The notes beneath the pieces are model-generated. The model did no database searches. It had not been told where the DNA came from and saw nothing but the letters and a program-made list of their open reading frames with translations. DNA of 64,000 nucleotides. Origin: Trematomus loennbergii (lineage: Eukaryota; Chordata; Actinopteri; Perciformes; Nototheniidae). Positions 32,316 to 44,377 of this stretch are shown piece after piece. The DNA lies in the NCBI GenBank assembly GCA_012861695.1, contig JAAOOA010000186.1:512501-576500 (forward strand), read 5' to 3'. The translations under genes were made by a program, and so were the position numbers. Every line of letters starts with the position of its first letter. The first letter of the stretch is position 1.

Positions 32316-35300
32316 CTATGAGGTGTGATTTGTGCCAAAGAGCAGATAACTAAGCTCACTGAGCGGAGAACTGACGTGTCAACGTGCGCCAACGCCTCCA
32401 TCAATTTTGAATGGGTTGACGTACGATACAGGCGACGTCACGACGTTGTCAGACGTCAGACGTCACGGCGACGTATCATAGGTGCGCTCAAAGTACGCGC
32501 TCACGTGGCGGCGGCGTAGCTTTGAAAGTGCTATCTAATACGCGTGTTGATAACGTACGTGTACATAAGCGTGTACATACGCGTGTGGATAAGCGCGTGA
32601 ATAACGTACGTCTCGCCTCCGTTAGCATTGTATAGCATTATCCTATATTATATTTTTCGAATGATTCCGCTCCTACAGTAGTTTGGAGAGTGTTACAGGT
32701 ACACTTTCTCATCGGCACAGTGTTGGTATCAGAAGAGAGGGGAATAATTAATAATCATTAGTATGAGAATATTTGCTGGTGTTGTACTCGAGACCGGTCT
32801 CCAGACCACTTTTTAACGGTATTGGTCTCGGAATCGACTGCATTTGGTTTCGTATTGTCTCTGTATCGGACCTATAGGACTCGAGATTTTATGTCAAGAC
32901 CGGTTAAGACCACGGCTGTGGCTGGGATGTGATGAGGATCGGGAACCGAAATCCGGTTCCGATTTGGAACAAATAACAATTGTCCGGTACGGGGATTAAT
33001 AAGAGTTGTGTCTAGCAGCTGTCTCTCTCTCTCTCTCTCTGCTCGGGAACAGCTGATCGCTGCACTGCGATCACCTGTCCCTCCCTCCCTCAAGGTGTGT
33101 GTGGGTGTGTGTGTGTCTGTGTCTGTGTGTCTCATTCACTGTCCCTCAGGTTGTAGCATGTTTCGATTGCCAGTTTGTGGCTTGTATGTCTTGTGAACGC
33201 AGCGCTGGCATGATGTGATGTGGCCTGCTGACATGGCCTCTAATAAACACACAGGACTAAAATAATACGTGTTTAATTCAGCCCAGATGCGGTGACTGCA
33301 GGCCAAATCCATTAATGCGGCATATATTGAAGGTGTTCAAAGTTGCACCGGTATGAAGCGCAGTGAGAACCACGCACCTGTCAGACCAGACCTTTATATA
33401 TACAGTCTATGTGTCAGACTAGCGAATGGGCACATTTAATTTCAGGAGAATAATGAAGATGTGATGGTTGTTCCACTCTCCGTTTCTCACGAGACCAGCG
33501 CGCTGCTGTTTACATTAGTGTGGACTGGACCGACTGAAACTGACGGCAAGATTAATTATTGTGGAAGGATGGACCCCCATCCTGCAAAAAAAGGCAGCGA
33601 AATGTGCTAAAATCACTGATTTATTCAGAACCCCGTATGGTATAGAATGACGAAGCAGAAAGTAAGAGCGAACATTATGAGCCACATTTCTTTCTATATT
33701 GTAGCCTGATGTGCACATCGACTGTCAACAAAACAGTTTCTCAGTCCAATGCTAAGTTAGTATAGGCCCTGTGTGACTGGAGACTATAAGGCTACACAAA
33801 ACCCAAACATGTCCTTAATGTTACTCAAGGCAAATATATGTAATATAACCGTTAGACTGCAGCTAACTGTGGGGCTACAAACCCCTCATACTGTGAACTT
33901 GAGATGGTTATGTTGTCTAAAGGGGAGACACTCATTATGGTATTATGCCATGCAAATACAGGGTCAACTAAGTGATAAAATAAGTGTTGCATAATGTATG
34001 TTCTTGAATAATGTTATTTCATAAATAGTTGTTAATGTAATGATTACATATTCTCCTTATTCAGTTCCACTATCAGATGATGCTGATGGTGATGACCCTG
34101 AGGGAGAGATGCAGAGCTCAGTGGACAGAACTGGCAGGTACAGAGGAAACTGTTTCAATAGGCTATGTCTATGAAAACACTGAACAAAGGAAATGTAATG
34201 ACAACAGTATAAGCAAGCTATGTTCATGTTCTCTCAATAAGTTACTATAGTTATTGATCAGAGTTTAATCCATTTGAGGTCCACCCCCAAATAAAACATG
34301 TTCACATGGAAAGGTTCCCAAATACATATGCACACTTTTTTTTAACAATATCCTATGTCCATATGTTTCTATTTAAGTAGTAGATTCAAACTGTAGGGCT
34401 ATCACTACGGGCAGCAACGTTGTAAATATTGACGATACATCCAGCAAAACGCCCCCAAACAAAACTGGTAGTGGCCTGGCTGGGTGTATAATTCCCGGCC
34501 TGACCTATGGTCCCAGTCCGGCCCTGCTGACACATCACACACCCGTACACTACACACATTACTGATTAACTGATATCACAATTGAGTTACTCTCTTTAAA
34601 TAAATATACTGTAATTGGAAAATAATCATGTGTGGTGTCCTTGTTTTGTCCGTCCTTGAGCCAGGGCTCACTATTGTTGTATAGGTTAATGTGTGTGTGT
34701 AACACAAACATAATAAATCATTGGATAGTGTTATATAATAGAAATAAAGTAATGTATTAAGACTCAGTGCGAGTTATTACTTTCTTCCTTTACTTGGCAT
34801 TCTTCAAAGATACACAGACATTGCAGCACATCGTTTCACGTCTTTGTACTTTCTCAGCATTAAAGTGCAATGTGTTGGCGAACCTTTGTTTCCTCCTGAC
34901 AGCTCACTTAAAGGTATATTCAATTCAATAGCTTTATTAGCATGACCTCAGTTACATATAGTATTGCCAAAGCTCTGTATAGTTGCAACATCTATACAAA
35001 AATATATATATAAATATATATATACTCCCCCTTGTGGCCAAAGGGGGGGAAGTATGCTTGAGTGCAGCAAAATGTAGCACAGTGACTATTTTGTCAACTA
35101 AACATCATAAAACAATACATATTTTAGTAAACGGGACATTATAATCTCCACACATTAACTCTATATTTGCCTCTGCCATGGTGCTGAAATGAAATAAAAT
35201 AAACAATATATAGGGGTTGCCTCTTCTCTGAACTTCTCATTCCAGAATTGGAGGACATTTCATGTCCCCCATATAAAAAATCTATAATCCATGCCCAAAA

Positions 35301-36669
35301 AGCTAAGACATGCACTTGTTGTGTTAAATATACTTGTCTTGAGACAAGATGCATATAAAGTTGTAGAAAAAGTGGTTTCAAAATATTATTTAAAATATCA
35401 AATAGCTCTCGAACACCCCCTAAAATTGCCCTTTTCTCTTGTCCCAGCTTCTTGGTGACCAACTTGCATGTCAAATATAACATTTAAAATAGGGTTTTTA
35501 TTTACTTTTTTGGTATTATTCTATTGATATATGTGTCTTGTAATGGTAAAATCAATTTGTTAAATCATAAACACATTTTAAATAACAGTAATTTTGCACA
35601 GAAGGTGTGTCCCTCAACATGCGCGCAACCCTGTTACCGAAACCTTTTTAGCTTGGCAGAGGAAGTGAAAAAACTGTTTGTCGCATGACACAGTGGAAAG
35701 GACATCAGCAAGCCATGTGCTACTACCATGGGTAGACCAAAACTAAGTCCTCTCTTTTATTTGTAATATATTTCCAATCTTGTCACTCTTGAAGGAGTGT
35801 GGCACTCATACAAACGCAACCCTGTTACTCAAATTATGAGACTAAAACAAATTAATTTCAAATGTATCTTTCTTTAGTTAAATATCTAAGTGTGTCCATT
35901 CCTTGACAATAGCATTACATTGTGCAGCTAGCATTAATTCCTGAGGTAAAAGCTAAAATTAGCATTGATTTTCAACCCTGTTACTATAATTAGAGTAACA
36001 GGGTTAATTCTTCATTGGAAAATATACATTTGATGCCTTAGCTGGGCAAATCACTTTTTTTGATGGTTTATTATCTGTTTTTCCTAAATACATAACAAAA
36101 AATAATAAAATGAAAGGTTCATTTTTCAAAAATGTTGGTGTCTAAATTGTCCTCCAATTCTGGAATGACCCGTATACTGCATCCCTCCAAATCAAATAAA
36201 CCATAAACAAATACATAAAGTCGTGTTCACTGCAGCGATCTATTTCACACACAAAACTATATGAAAACTTGGTGATATACAGTTTTCTCCTGGAGACCAA
36301 GGGAAGACAGGCTTCTCCTGTTTTTTCAGCCTTTGTTATCATTTTGATAATTAAAAATATATATTCTTGTCTGTGGTTGTTTTTTGCATTCAGGGCATAC
36401 AAGAGGTGTAACATTATTTTAATACCAAAACTATATTGAAATAGATTCTAGCTTGAACAGCAACGTAGCTGTAACATTACTGGGTTATTTGGTGATAACT
36501 AAGTAAAGTAACTTCAGACGCAGACGTCACGTAGCTTCTCAGACGAGAGGGGTGGCGACGAGAGTGTCACGTTACTTCTCTCACGGCATAGTTCACGGCA
36601 TGGTAGCGACGACCGACACGATTGTCTGCTCAGTGAGTTCGCTCTTTGGCACAAATCACACCTCCATAG
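32316..36669 (-). mobile_element. Tandem TIR element, copy 3 (full-length, inverted)
   Basis: A 4,354-bp complete copy in the opposite orientation, with both TIRs (CTATGAGGTGTGATTTGTGC at the left; its inverse ending CACCTCCATAG at the right). TGC occurs on both sides (32312-32314 and 36670-36672). The flanks are joined without the element at 46261-46560, giving an empty-site paralogue with a single TGC. Left to right the element has the CpG/ACGT-rich end, the exon-like segment (34065-34137), the hAT-type terminus at 34526, the (TGAAT)n-type tail, and the nested TIR segment at about 35240-36173. Confidence 0.9.
34065..34137 (+). pseudogene. Exon-like segment, acidic peptide, copy 3
   Basis: Inverted counterpart of 28131-28203, with intact acceptor (TTATTCAG) and donor (GTACAG) signals and an open frame. 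Confidence 0.4.
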
Positions 36670-36913
36670 TGCTCCCCGCCCCCTGTCAACACTCGCGACA
36701 AGAGAGAGAGAGAGAGAGAGAGAGACAAGAAGCTAACAGCAGCAGTCACTTGACAGAGCTGTCACTCAATGTGACCACGCTCTAATTTATGCAAAAACTT
36801 TAAGACCTAATATAAATAAAAGGGTCATGTTAGAAAACAATTCACTCACAGATTCATAATCATGAAGGTGGAATCTAACTATATACACAGAACTTGTGTA
36901 TATATATAATTGC
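36670..36913 (+). repeat. Right flank of copy 3, duplicated at 46348-46560
   Basis: TGCTCCCCGCCCCCTGTCAA, a (GA)n tract at 36703-36725, and TTTAAGACCTAATATAAATA are shared with 46348-46560, which lacks the element. Confidence 0.9.
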
Positions 36914-37195
36914 TGCTCCACAGCTGAAGACTTCTCCACGCTGCTTTCAAACTGTGAGTAAACAACGTGTGCTTCACTTGTAGGCTGTCTGAAGGTGTAC
37001 ACGGGTCTCAGATGGACTTGGTATCACATTAAGAACGATATTCAGTAATAAGTCTGGCAAAAATAACTGGTTTAAATGATTTATTCAAGCTTGCAATGTT
37101 TTGAACAGACATCCCCAGTCAGCTCATTGTCATTTTGTAGTCCTCGCTTCGCGTCCGGATATCGGCATCGCAACCACAACCTCACTGGTACTGAA
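36914..37195 (+). repeat. Dispersed block S, copy 1
   Basis: CTGAAGACTTCTCCACGCTG to CAACCTCACTGGTACTGAA. Further copies lie at 43836-44228 and 46859-47252, nearly identical and in the same orientation. The other two extend about 80 bp further left (AGGGAGACATGTGTGTAGTC). No coding function recognised. Confidence 0.92.
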
Positions 37196-37501
37196 ATCCC
37201 AGCAGATAAAATGTACATTAATTATTGCCAGAAACTCTATATTTGATATAAAACAAAGACAGGGGAGTTTCTCTTCATATCTTAAGCTTTTGATATTCCT
37301 TTTTCAATAAAACTCCACTCTCAATATCTATAATCCACAAAAACAGGATTCTTTAATAGAAATCTGAAGCATAATCACAAATAATTGTTTCTCTTAAATA
37401 AAGGTGGGGTAGTGTTAGAAATTTAAAATCAATGTTTACAGATGAAGAACTCATTAATTTCAGTATTGTGTTCACACCTTAAAAGGTGTGAAAGGAGGGA
37501 T
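37196..37501. other. Sequence 5' of the LTR, with two polypurine-like tracts
   Basis: AAAGGTGGGG before TGTTAGAA at 37410 and AAAGGAGGGA before TGTTAGAA at 37502 both look like a polypurine tract abutting an LTR start. A short palindrome, TTCACACCTTAAAAGGTGTG, lies at about 37471. Possibly the last part of a retroelement interior. Confidence 0.5.
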
Positions 37502-38066
37502 TGTTAGAAATTAAAATCAATGTTTAATATATAATTAGTCTAAAATATATCGTCAGTTTAAAAGCTGTTTTATTGTGAAAAAACCCGGAAGTTCTTACAA
37601 TCTCAATGCCAAGCTTTTATTCCTTCATATCCGGTCAGTATGAAGCATGTCGCTAACAATGTTTTAAATAACTATTACAGCTGTTTATAAGGTATTAAAT
37701 AGAAAGTCATGAAAGAGATAAGGAGGATAAAAGACTTAAGGAAGTAGGCACTCTCAGAGAGATGACCTAATCAGAGAAACTATGACAATGAGAAAGAGGA
37801 GGGAAGTTCCCTCCCTACGTCACCGCCCACCATTGAGGAGGAGGGGTCACCACTGAGATATAGGGAGGTGAGGGAGCCCTGGAGGACACCCTTCTTCGCT
37901 GCAGCCACTCTGAAGACAACACCGGCTTTGTCTTTTCCTTACCCTCTGCTTGTTGTATCATCGTGCCATTTAATTAAACTCACCAATTTGAACCTTTTCG
38001 GAGACTCCATTAGTCTTTCATTCTAAGCTCCTCTCCTGGACGCGAGAACATCGAATACTTCTAATA
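37502..38066 (+). mobile_element. Retroviral-type LTR, solo or 3' LTR
   Basis: Starts TGTTAGAA and ends TTCTAATA, imperfect inverted ends with one change from the usual CA terminus. It is 565 bp long. A purine run lies immediately upstream, and TTTAATTAAACTC near 37970 may serve as a weak polyadenylation signal. No gag, pol or env sequence and no primer-binding site follow at 38067. Classification within LTR elements is not possible from this alone. Confidence 0.65.
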
Positions 38067-38137
38067 GTAGGTAAGTTTGAGAAACCGGCTTCCTTATTGT
38101 GCGTCTTGTCTTTTCCTTTGTAAGCATTTCAACTTAA

Positions 38138-38190
38138 GTGTGGTGGTGTGTGTGTGTGTGTGTGTGTGTGTTGTGTGTGTGTGTGTGTGT

Positions 38191-38262
<72 letters not shown>

Positions 38263-38365
38263 ACACTCTTATTGGCTAGCACTTTAACACATTGTACGTG
38301 ATAGGCTAAGGGGCAGGACATCTCTAAGAAGAAACTCTATATTTGATATAAAACAAAGACAGGGG

Positions 38366-38429
<64 letters not shown>

Positions 38430-38531
38430 ACACTCTTATTGGCTAGCACTTTAACACATTGTACGTGATAGGCTAAGGGGCAGGACATCTCTAAGAAGAA
38501 ACTCTATATTTGATATAAAACAAAGACAGGG

Positions 38532-38600
<69 letters not shown>

Positions 38601-38703
38601 ACACTCTTATTGGCTAGCACTTTAACACATTGTACGTGATAGGCTAAGGGGCAGGACATCTCTAAGAAGAAACTCTATATTTGATATAAAACAAAGACAG
38701 GGG

Positions 38704-38742
<39 letters not shown>
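38138..38742 (+). repeat. Higher-order (GT)n array, units of about 170 bp
   Basis: A (GT)n tract followed by TCACACTCTTATTGGCTAGC, GATAGGCTAAGGGGCAGGAC and AACTCTATATTTGATATAAA, then GGGGAGT and a new (GT)n. The unique part starts at 38261, 38428 and 38599 and is essentially unchanged between units, while the (GT)n lengths differ. The AACTCTATATTTGATAT module also occurs once upstream at 37233. Confidence 0.95.
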
Positions 38743-38743
<1 letters not shown>

Positions 38744-39610
38744 ACTTGGTCTTACAAACCATATCAGAATCTCACATGAACACCACCAGATTCTTTCACA
38801 CAGTATCATACCGTCTTTAACGCACTGTCATTCCTTCCTTCATTTCCTATCATACTATCATACATAAATAACTATTCTCTCTCACACACAAAAACAACAT
38901 CTCTTAAACGCACCATCATACTCTCGTACACACACCACTATCGTCTTTCACAAACAACTATAATCTAATAGAACATTATAATAGTGTATGTGAAAGAGGA
39001 TAGTAGTATGTGTGTAATCGGTAAACAATATATGTAAGACAGAATAATAACCTATATAAGAGGGAATAGTATTTCATGTTAATAACAATAGTCATATATG
39101 TAAAACAGAATAGCAGTGAATGAAAGGCAGAATAATAGCTTATATAAGAGGTAATAATAGTTCATGTGAATGACTATAGTGTATAAAACAGAATGATAGG
39201 GTGTGTGCATACGAATAGTTATGAGTGTGAGAGAGTATGATTGAAAAGGAAGTGAGTTTGATTGAAAAGGAAGTTGGACTAAATTCTCAGTTCCTGATTG
39301 GCTCTACGTTTTTTCGTTTGACGGACACCGCCCACAATGGCAGTAGAATGCTACTAATTTTCGCTATGCAACCTGAAGAGTAAAAGGGTCAAGTCCGTCA
39401 GAAAGCAATGAATGTAAGTGTAAGTGTGAGCCTTACACTTACAGTGTAAGGATTAGTAACATGTATTGTGTTTATGTGATGACATTTGGAGATGTTTATA
39501 CTCAATGAGAAAATGCGTTAGCATTCGCGCTAGCGTTAACATACACGCTAGCGTTAGCCATACTAGCCTGTACACATGCTTATTGAACAGCTAGTGTAAA
39601 TAACCCCATT
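38743..39610 (+). repeat. Duplicated block D, copy 1
   Basis: GGTCTTACAAACCATATCAG to TGTTCTGTGAGAC, recurring at 44378-45098 with a few indels. The part 38830-39240 can fold as a long imperfect hairpin centred near 38975: the CACACACCACTATCGTCTTTC side against GTGAAAGAGGATAGTAGTAT. Contains GCTAGCGTTA repeats near 39530. Confidence 0.88.
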
Positions 39611-39747
39611 TGTGTTCTGTGAGACATCAAGTTTTTTATGGATTTCTTGTCAAAGCACTTCAGATATTCATTGCTATCGGGATGTTAAGAGCATTCCATG
39701 GAATATAACAAAAAGTGTATCTCGAGCCGGTTTCTCAAACTTACCCT

Positions 39748-40062
39748 ACCTTTAATTTCTATATATTTTATACTATACTTGCACTGCTTACCGTTTTCAT
39801 ACTTTATATATCTTAGCATATTCATACACACTGTTAATACTGTTCATACTGCTCATAGGCTACTGTGTATATCTAGTGTATTCATACCCCTCACTGTTTT
39901 TTCATCATTCAATTCATTCTATATTTTATTCTGTAGATTGTGTACATTACTTTTCACTTTACTGCTTTGTGCACTCCTGGTTAGAAGCTAAACTGCATTT
40001 CGTTGTCTCAGTACCTGTAATCTGTGCAATAACAATACAGTTGAATCTAATCTTGAGCAGGA
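39748..40062 (+). repeat. LINE 3' UTR fragment
   Basis: TATACTTGCACTGCTTACCG through GCATTTCGTTGTCTCAGTAC and CAATACAGTTGAATCTAATC is the typical 3' end of a fish non-LTR retrotransposon family. No coding part is attached. Confidence 0.65.
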
Positions 40063-40112
40063 ACAAATGTATTTACTTAGTACATATCTGACATTAACGA
40101 TTAAACACATTT

Positions 40113-43100
40113 GTGCATTCTTTAGAAGAGAGAAACTTGCTCTGTCATAGGCCTACTGGGTCAGGCTACAAGGAAGTGGAGAGGAAAATATCACAAACAG
40201 AATACTACATTGCTGGGAATATACAAAGTTCCAGCGGCGTGGGTTTGGCTGGACAAGTAAGGAGAGAACGAGGACATATGGAGTGGAGACCATAAAGTTT
40301 GCCAAAGCAAGCCCATTTAGCCGTGTTCCCCCATGGCTTTCCCCAGAAGCTAATATAGATTGTGAGTATCATAGAAAGGAAAAAAGAGTGGCAAATAAAT
40401 GAAGTGGGAATTAAAACGAGTATGTACCTGAACGAAAAGTATTACAATTACCTCAAAATGTATACAGATGGATCTAAGAAGCAAGAATGCGTGGGGATAG
40501 GCGTGTGTATACCAGAATTCAAAATATCAATCTCAAAACGAGTGTCACATAGCTTATCAGTTTATACAGCAGAAATACTCGCAGCAATTATTGGGCTACA
40601 ATAGGTTGAAGAGACCTGCTAGGGTGGTGATATGCACAGACCTGATAGGGTGGTGATACGCATAGACTCACTATCTGCTTTGGAAAGCATACAGTCCACA
40701 ATAACTGTTAGAGAAGATTTAATTATTGAACTTAACCATTGCTTACTGAGACTTCAGAGAAGGGGAATAGATGTGCAGTTATGCTGGGTGCCTGCACATG
40801 AGGGGGTTCAAGGGAATGAGCATGCTGATAAGTTAGCAAAAGATGCGTTACAGAAGGAAATAGCAATACCAGTTTCACTTGGAAAAGGAGAAGGAAAAGC
40901 AATAATTAAGAAGAAGGGTATGGAAATATGACAGAAAAGGTGGGAGGAAGATCAGAAAGGGAGGAGATACCACAAGTTACAGAGATCAGTCATAACAAAG
41001 ATCTATACAGAAAGGAACAGACGGGAGGAGATCACCATCACTAGACTCAGACTGGATCATACAGGATTAAACGGCACAATGTGTATAATGGTAAAAAGCG
41101 AAGTTGAAGAATGCAGGGGGTGTGGAGCAAGGGCGCCGGAAAGGGGGGGCCAGGGGGCCATTGGCCCCCCCACTTTTCAGCCCTGCCCCACATTTTCGCA
41201 GCGGCGGATGCCGTGGAACACTGTACAAATCCCGTTTCAATAATTCCCCTCTACTCTAAAGTCGCATCTAAAACGCGATCTGATATAGCTGTGTATATTT
41301 TGTTATGTTTGATTGTTATATTCAATCTCATTAGCTACAGGCATTTTTTAAGCTTGTAAAGCTCTCACTCGCCACTCTGCTGTTCCACAGCGCCGCTTCC
41401 CCTCCCTCTGCTGAAATTATGAATGTAAGGCGTATAGTAATCATAGATAACACGGCAGGGTCCGTTACAGTTTGTTTTTATCTGATTTCAAATAAACAAA
41501 GTCTTGGCTTTCAGAATATTAAAATTGTTTCGGCAAATTCAGATGATAAATACAACTTTGAAGCTTGTAACGGCATAATTACAAGCAACGGAGTAACTTT
41601 ACGTCACTGCAGGCATAAGAACAGCCGGTGTTTCTCGTGAGTGTTTTCCCTGGGAAACAAACACAATACACACAAACGCAAAAATACACAAACACACACA
41701 CGTATACACACACACACACGCGGGCTTCCCCCAGACCAGTAATCCAAACGAAAATATCTTCCCTCCGTACTATTTTGATCATTTGCTCCGCTAATAATCA
41801 ATCAGATCGATCCAGAGAAGAGGAAACTTTAAAGGCCTTTTTCTCAAAATGATGACTCTGTAACAGTCATTATATAATGTGACATATTTTGCTTAATATT
41901 TGGAGTAGCCTACAACAACAATCCTGATATCATTAGAAAGCTATGAATCTCCTCTTTCCAACAGTGTATATAACTCAAAATGTGTCTTCGGGTCAATGCG
42001 ACTGATTTCGATGGAGCAGGTCACTTTGCATTAGGTAAAATAAAGCAGGCAGACATAACAGGAAGAATATGTACATTTTAACCCAATCAAATAGGACATT
42101 GTCACACCATTCAAATGTATCCATGTAAATTACAACCAATAAAAAAGCTTAGATTTGTTTATTCGTTACGTTGTTTACTTTATTTGTCAAGTTGTTCTGT
42201 GTGTGTCAGCCGTTAACCTAGATAGAAAGAATATATACACTTGCAAACACGTCAGAAGAACCAGCGCAGAAGAAAACTAAATACAGTCAATCTAAACTTA
42301 AATTAACAACTGGAAGGTCACATCCCTGACATCCACGTCTCCGGAGCCTGGACCTTCATCAATCATAGAACCAGTGAAGCCAGATGAACCCAAAAGCAGC
42401 AGCTCTGCGGCCGCAGAGACTGTCAAAACCGCCGCCACATAATAAAAAAAAAATGCAGATTTGCTGCTGTCAAACGGCTTGTAACTTTCTCAAAATGTGG
42501 AGATGATAGCTTTGTTAATACCGGAGTTAATAACTGGAAAAGTGCCCAAGCCTCCTGGACAGCCACGAAAAGTCTCATTTCCACAGAGAGTGTATTAAAA
42601 AAAGTGCGCTTTCTTCAGGAGAGCAATTTCCAAAAGAACTCGTAGCTGAGAAAAACCCCACTCTGAAAAGCTTCATGCTCACCGGGAAATATGCATCATG
42701 AGACAATTAATGAACTTATAAATCTAATGTATCGGGAGTCTCTCACCACTATATTAACTGAAATTTAAAAGCAATGCAAAACATGCAGTTATTGTGCTTC
42801 CAGCAAACATCCACTGATAAACTGCGATGTTAACAACCTCATGATAACCTCATATGTTTTTAACTTAGGATCATACCTGTGTTTAGTCTAGAAAAAGGTA
42901 AATGTGTGCATTTTATTATAAAGGTGTGTATATTTACAGACTGTTGCAAAAACTAAGAAGCTTATAAACATCAGGTTTAAAACTAAAAGAGCTTTACAAA
43001 AAAGTAACACAATTAGAGATGTTTGGAGTTTTATTTTAGTTATTAATTTACATTTTTTGTCAAAGAGATGCTGATTTGATACCGTTGATACAGTTACGGC

Positions 43101-43640
43101 ATTTCCTGTTTCTGCCGGAGAGAGGGGAGTTTGTCCCAAAGCTTGCCGCTGTATCTACTCCCTCCATCTGACAGGAGGGAGCCTCATGTGTCACTCCACG
43201 GAGTTCACTCCGTCACGGAGGGGGAGTGTGTAGGGTGTAGGGCGTGGTTTGGGATTGGGCCATACACACGCACTTTTTGGCCCCCCCACTTCTAAAATGA
43301 ATCCGGCGCGCCTGGTGTGGAGTGAAAGAAAATGTGGAACACATCATATTACACTGCAACATGTAAAACAGAGAGGGAACAACTAAGAGACAGGGTCAGA
43401 GAGGCAGGAAGGGAGTGGAGCCTGATGGGGACACTGGGGACAGAAGGTGAGGGGGTAAGAGCTACCAGGAAGGCCATTCTTAAGTATTTGAGTGAAACAG
43501 GATTGATGGAAGAATTTAAAACAACGTAAATACAGTGGTATAATTCCACAAGTGGTGATAGGATGATATGGTGATACACACTCTTGTACAGTAGGTGGCG
43601 GTATGCACCTTAAAGTTGAGAACCGAGAGAAGAAGAAGAA
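40113..43640 (+). pseudogene. I-clade LINE fragment with RNase H, split by a hAT
   Basis: The C-terminal half of an I-type LINE polyprotein. All four RNase H acidic residues are visible: TDGSK (about 40465), AEILA (about 40570), RIDSLSAL (about 40665) and NEHADKLAK (about 40820). Then comes RLRLDHTGLN and a CxxC-x7-HxxxxC knuckle (CRGCG, then VEHIILHC) that is joined only when the hAT at 41128-43314 is skipped. A stop, a lost base and a 26-bp tandem duplication (40616-40667) break the RNase H frame, and more stops follow the knuckle. The 3' end (AGTAGGTGGCGGTATGCACC, TTAAAGTTGAGAACC, then GAA repeats at 43632-43640) is the family's usual tail. The reverse transcriptase is missing, so this is a 5'-truncated insertion. 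Confidence 0.85.
41128..43314 (+). mobile_element. hAT transposon inserted in the LINE
   Basis: Left end CAAGGGCGCCGGAAAG and right end (reverse complement) CAGGCGCGCCGGATTC, with an exact 8-bp duplication GTGTGGAG at 41120-41127 and 43315-43322. GGCCCCCCCACTTTT occurs near both ends in inverted arrangement. At 42315-42440 a stop-free stretch reads STSPEPGPSSIIEPVKPDEP, which resembles the Ser/Pro-rich start of ZMYM1-like hAT transposases; nothing further is intact. Confidence 0.93.
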
Positions 43641-43736
43641 GCCGACTCCGAGCTGTCCGACTTCAGGCAAGCTTTTTGAGACCTCCCTCGGCTGCAATCG
43701 GCTATTCTCGTCTACTTTCGAGGCGAGCCGCAGCTC

Positions 43737-43835
43737 GTCTCAAACAAGCCTATTGACTCTCCCTGAACCACGTGACGATCAAGCATTTTGGACTTCCGCT
43801 GTCATAACTCTCTCTCTATATGGCGCTGACATGAC
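43737..43835 (+). mobile_element. Solo right TIR of the THAP-type element
   Basis: CTATTGACTCTCCCTGAACC to GTCATAACTCTCTCTCTATA matches 22490-22556 and continues to ATATGGCGCTGAC, showing the true tip. Confidence 0.8.
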
Positions 43836-44228
43836 AAGGGAGACATGTGTGTAGTCTTTACTATTAAACACAATCGCTGGTAGATAGCCACAGAAGTCGT
43901 ATCACAAGTTATCCTGGGCGGATCACAGCTCCACAGCTGAAGACTTCTCCACGCTGCTTTCAAACTGTGAGTAAACAACGTGTGCTTCACTTGTAGGCTG
44001 TCTGAAGGTGTACACGGGTCTCAGATGGACTTGGTATCACATTAAGAACGATATTCAGTAATAAGTCTGGCAAAAATAACTGGTTTAAATATTTATTCAA
44101 GCGTGAAATGTTTTGAACAGACATCCCCAGTCAGCTCATTGTCATTTTGTAGTCCTCGCTTCGCGTCCGGATATCGGCATCGCAACCACAACCTCACTGG
44201 TACTGAATGTGCATGTAAACGACAGAAG
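43836..44228 (+). repeat. Dispersed block S, copy 2
   Basis: Second copy of the 36914-37195 block with the longer left end; it runs into (GT)n at the right. Confidence 0.92.
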
Positions 44229-44231
44229 AAG

Positions 44232-44360
<129 letters not shown>

Positions 44361-44377
44361 GCTCACAACTCATACTT

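Noticed and set aside
35139..35483. 114-codon minus frame shared with 26735-26959
   Set aside because: Conserved only because the element is duplicated; broken in copy 2; no recognisable domain and very AT-rich codons.
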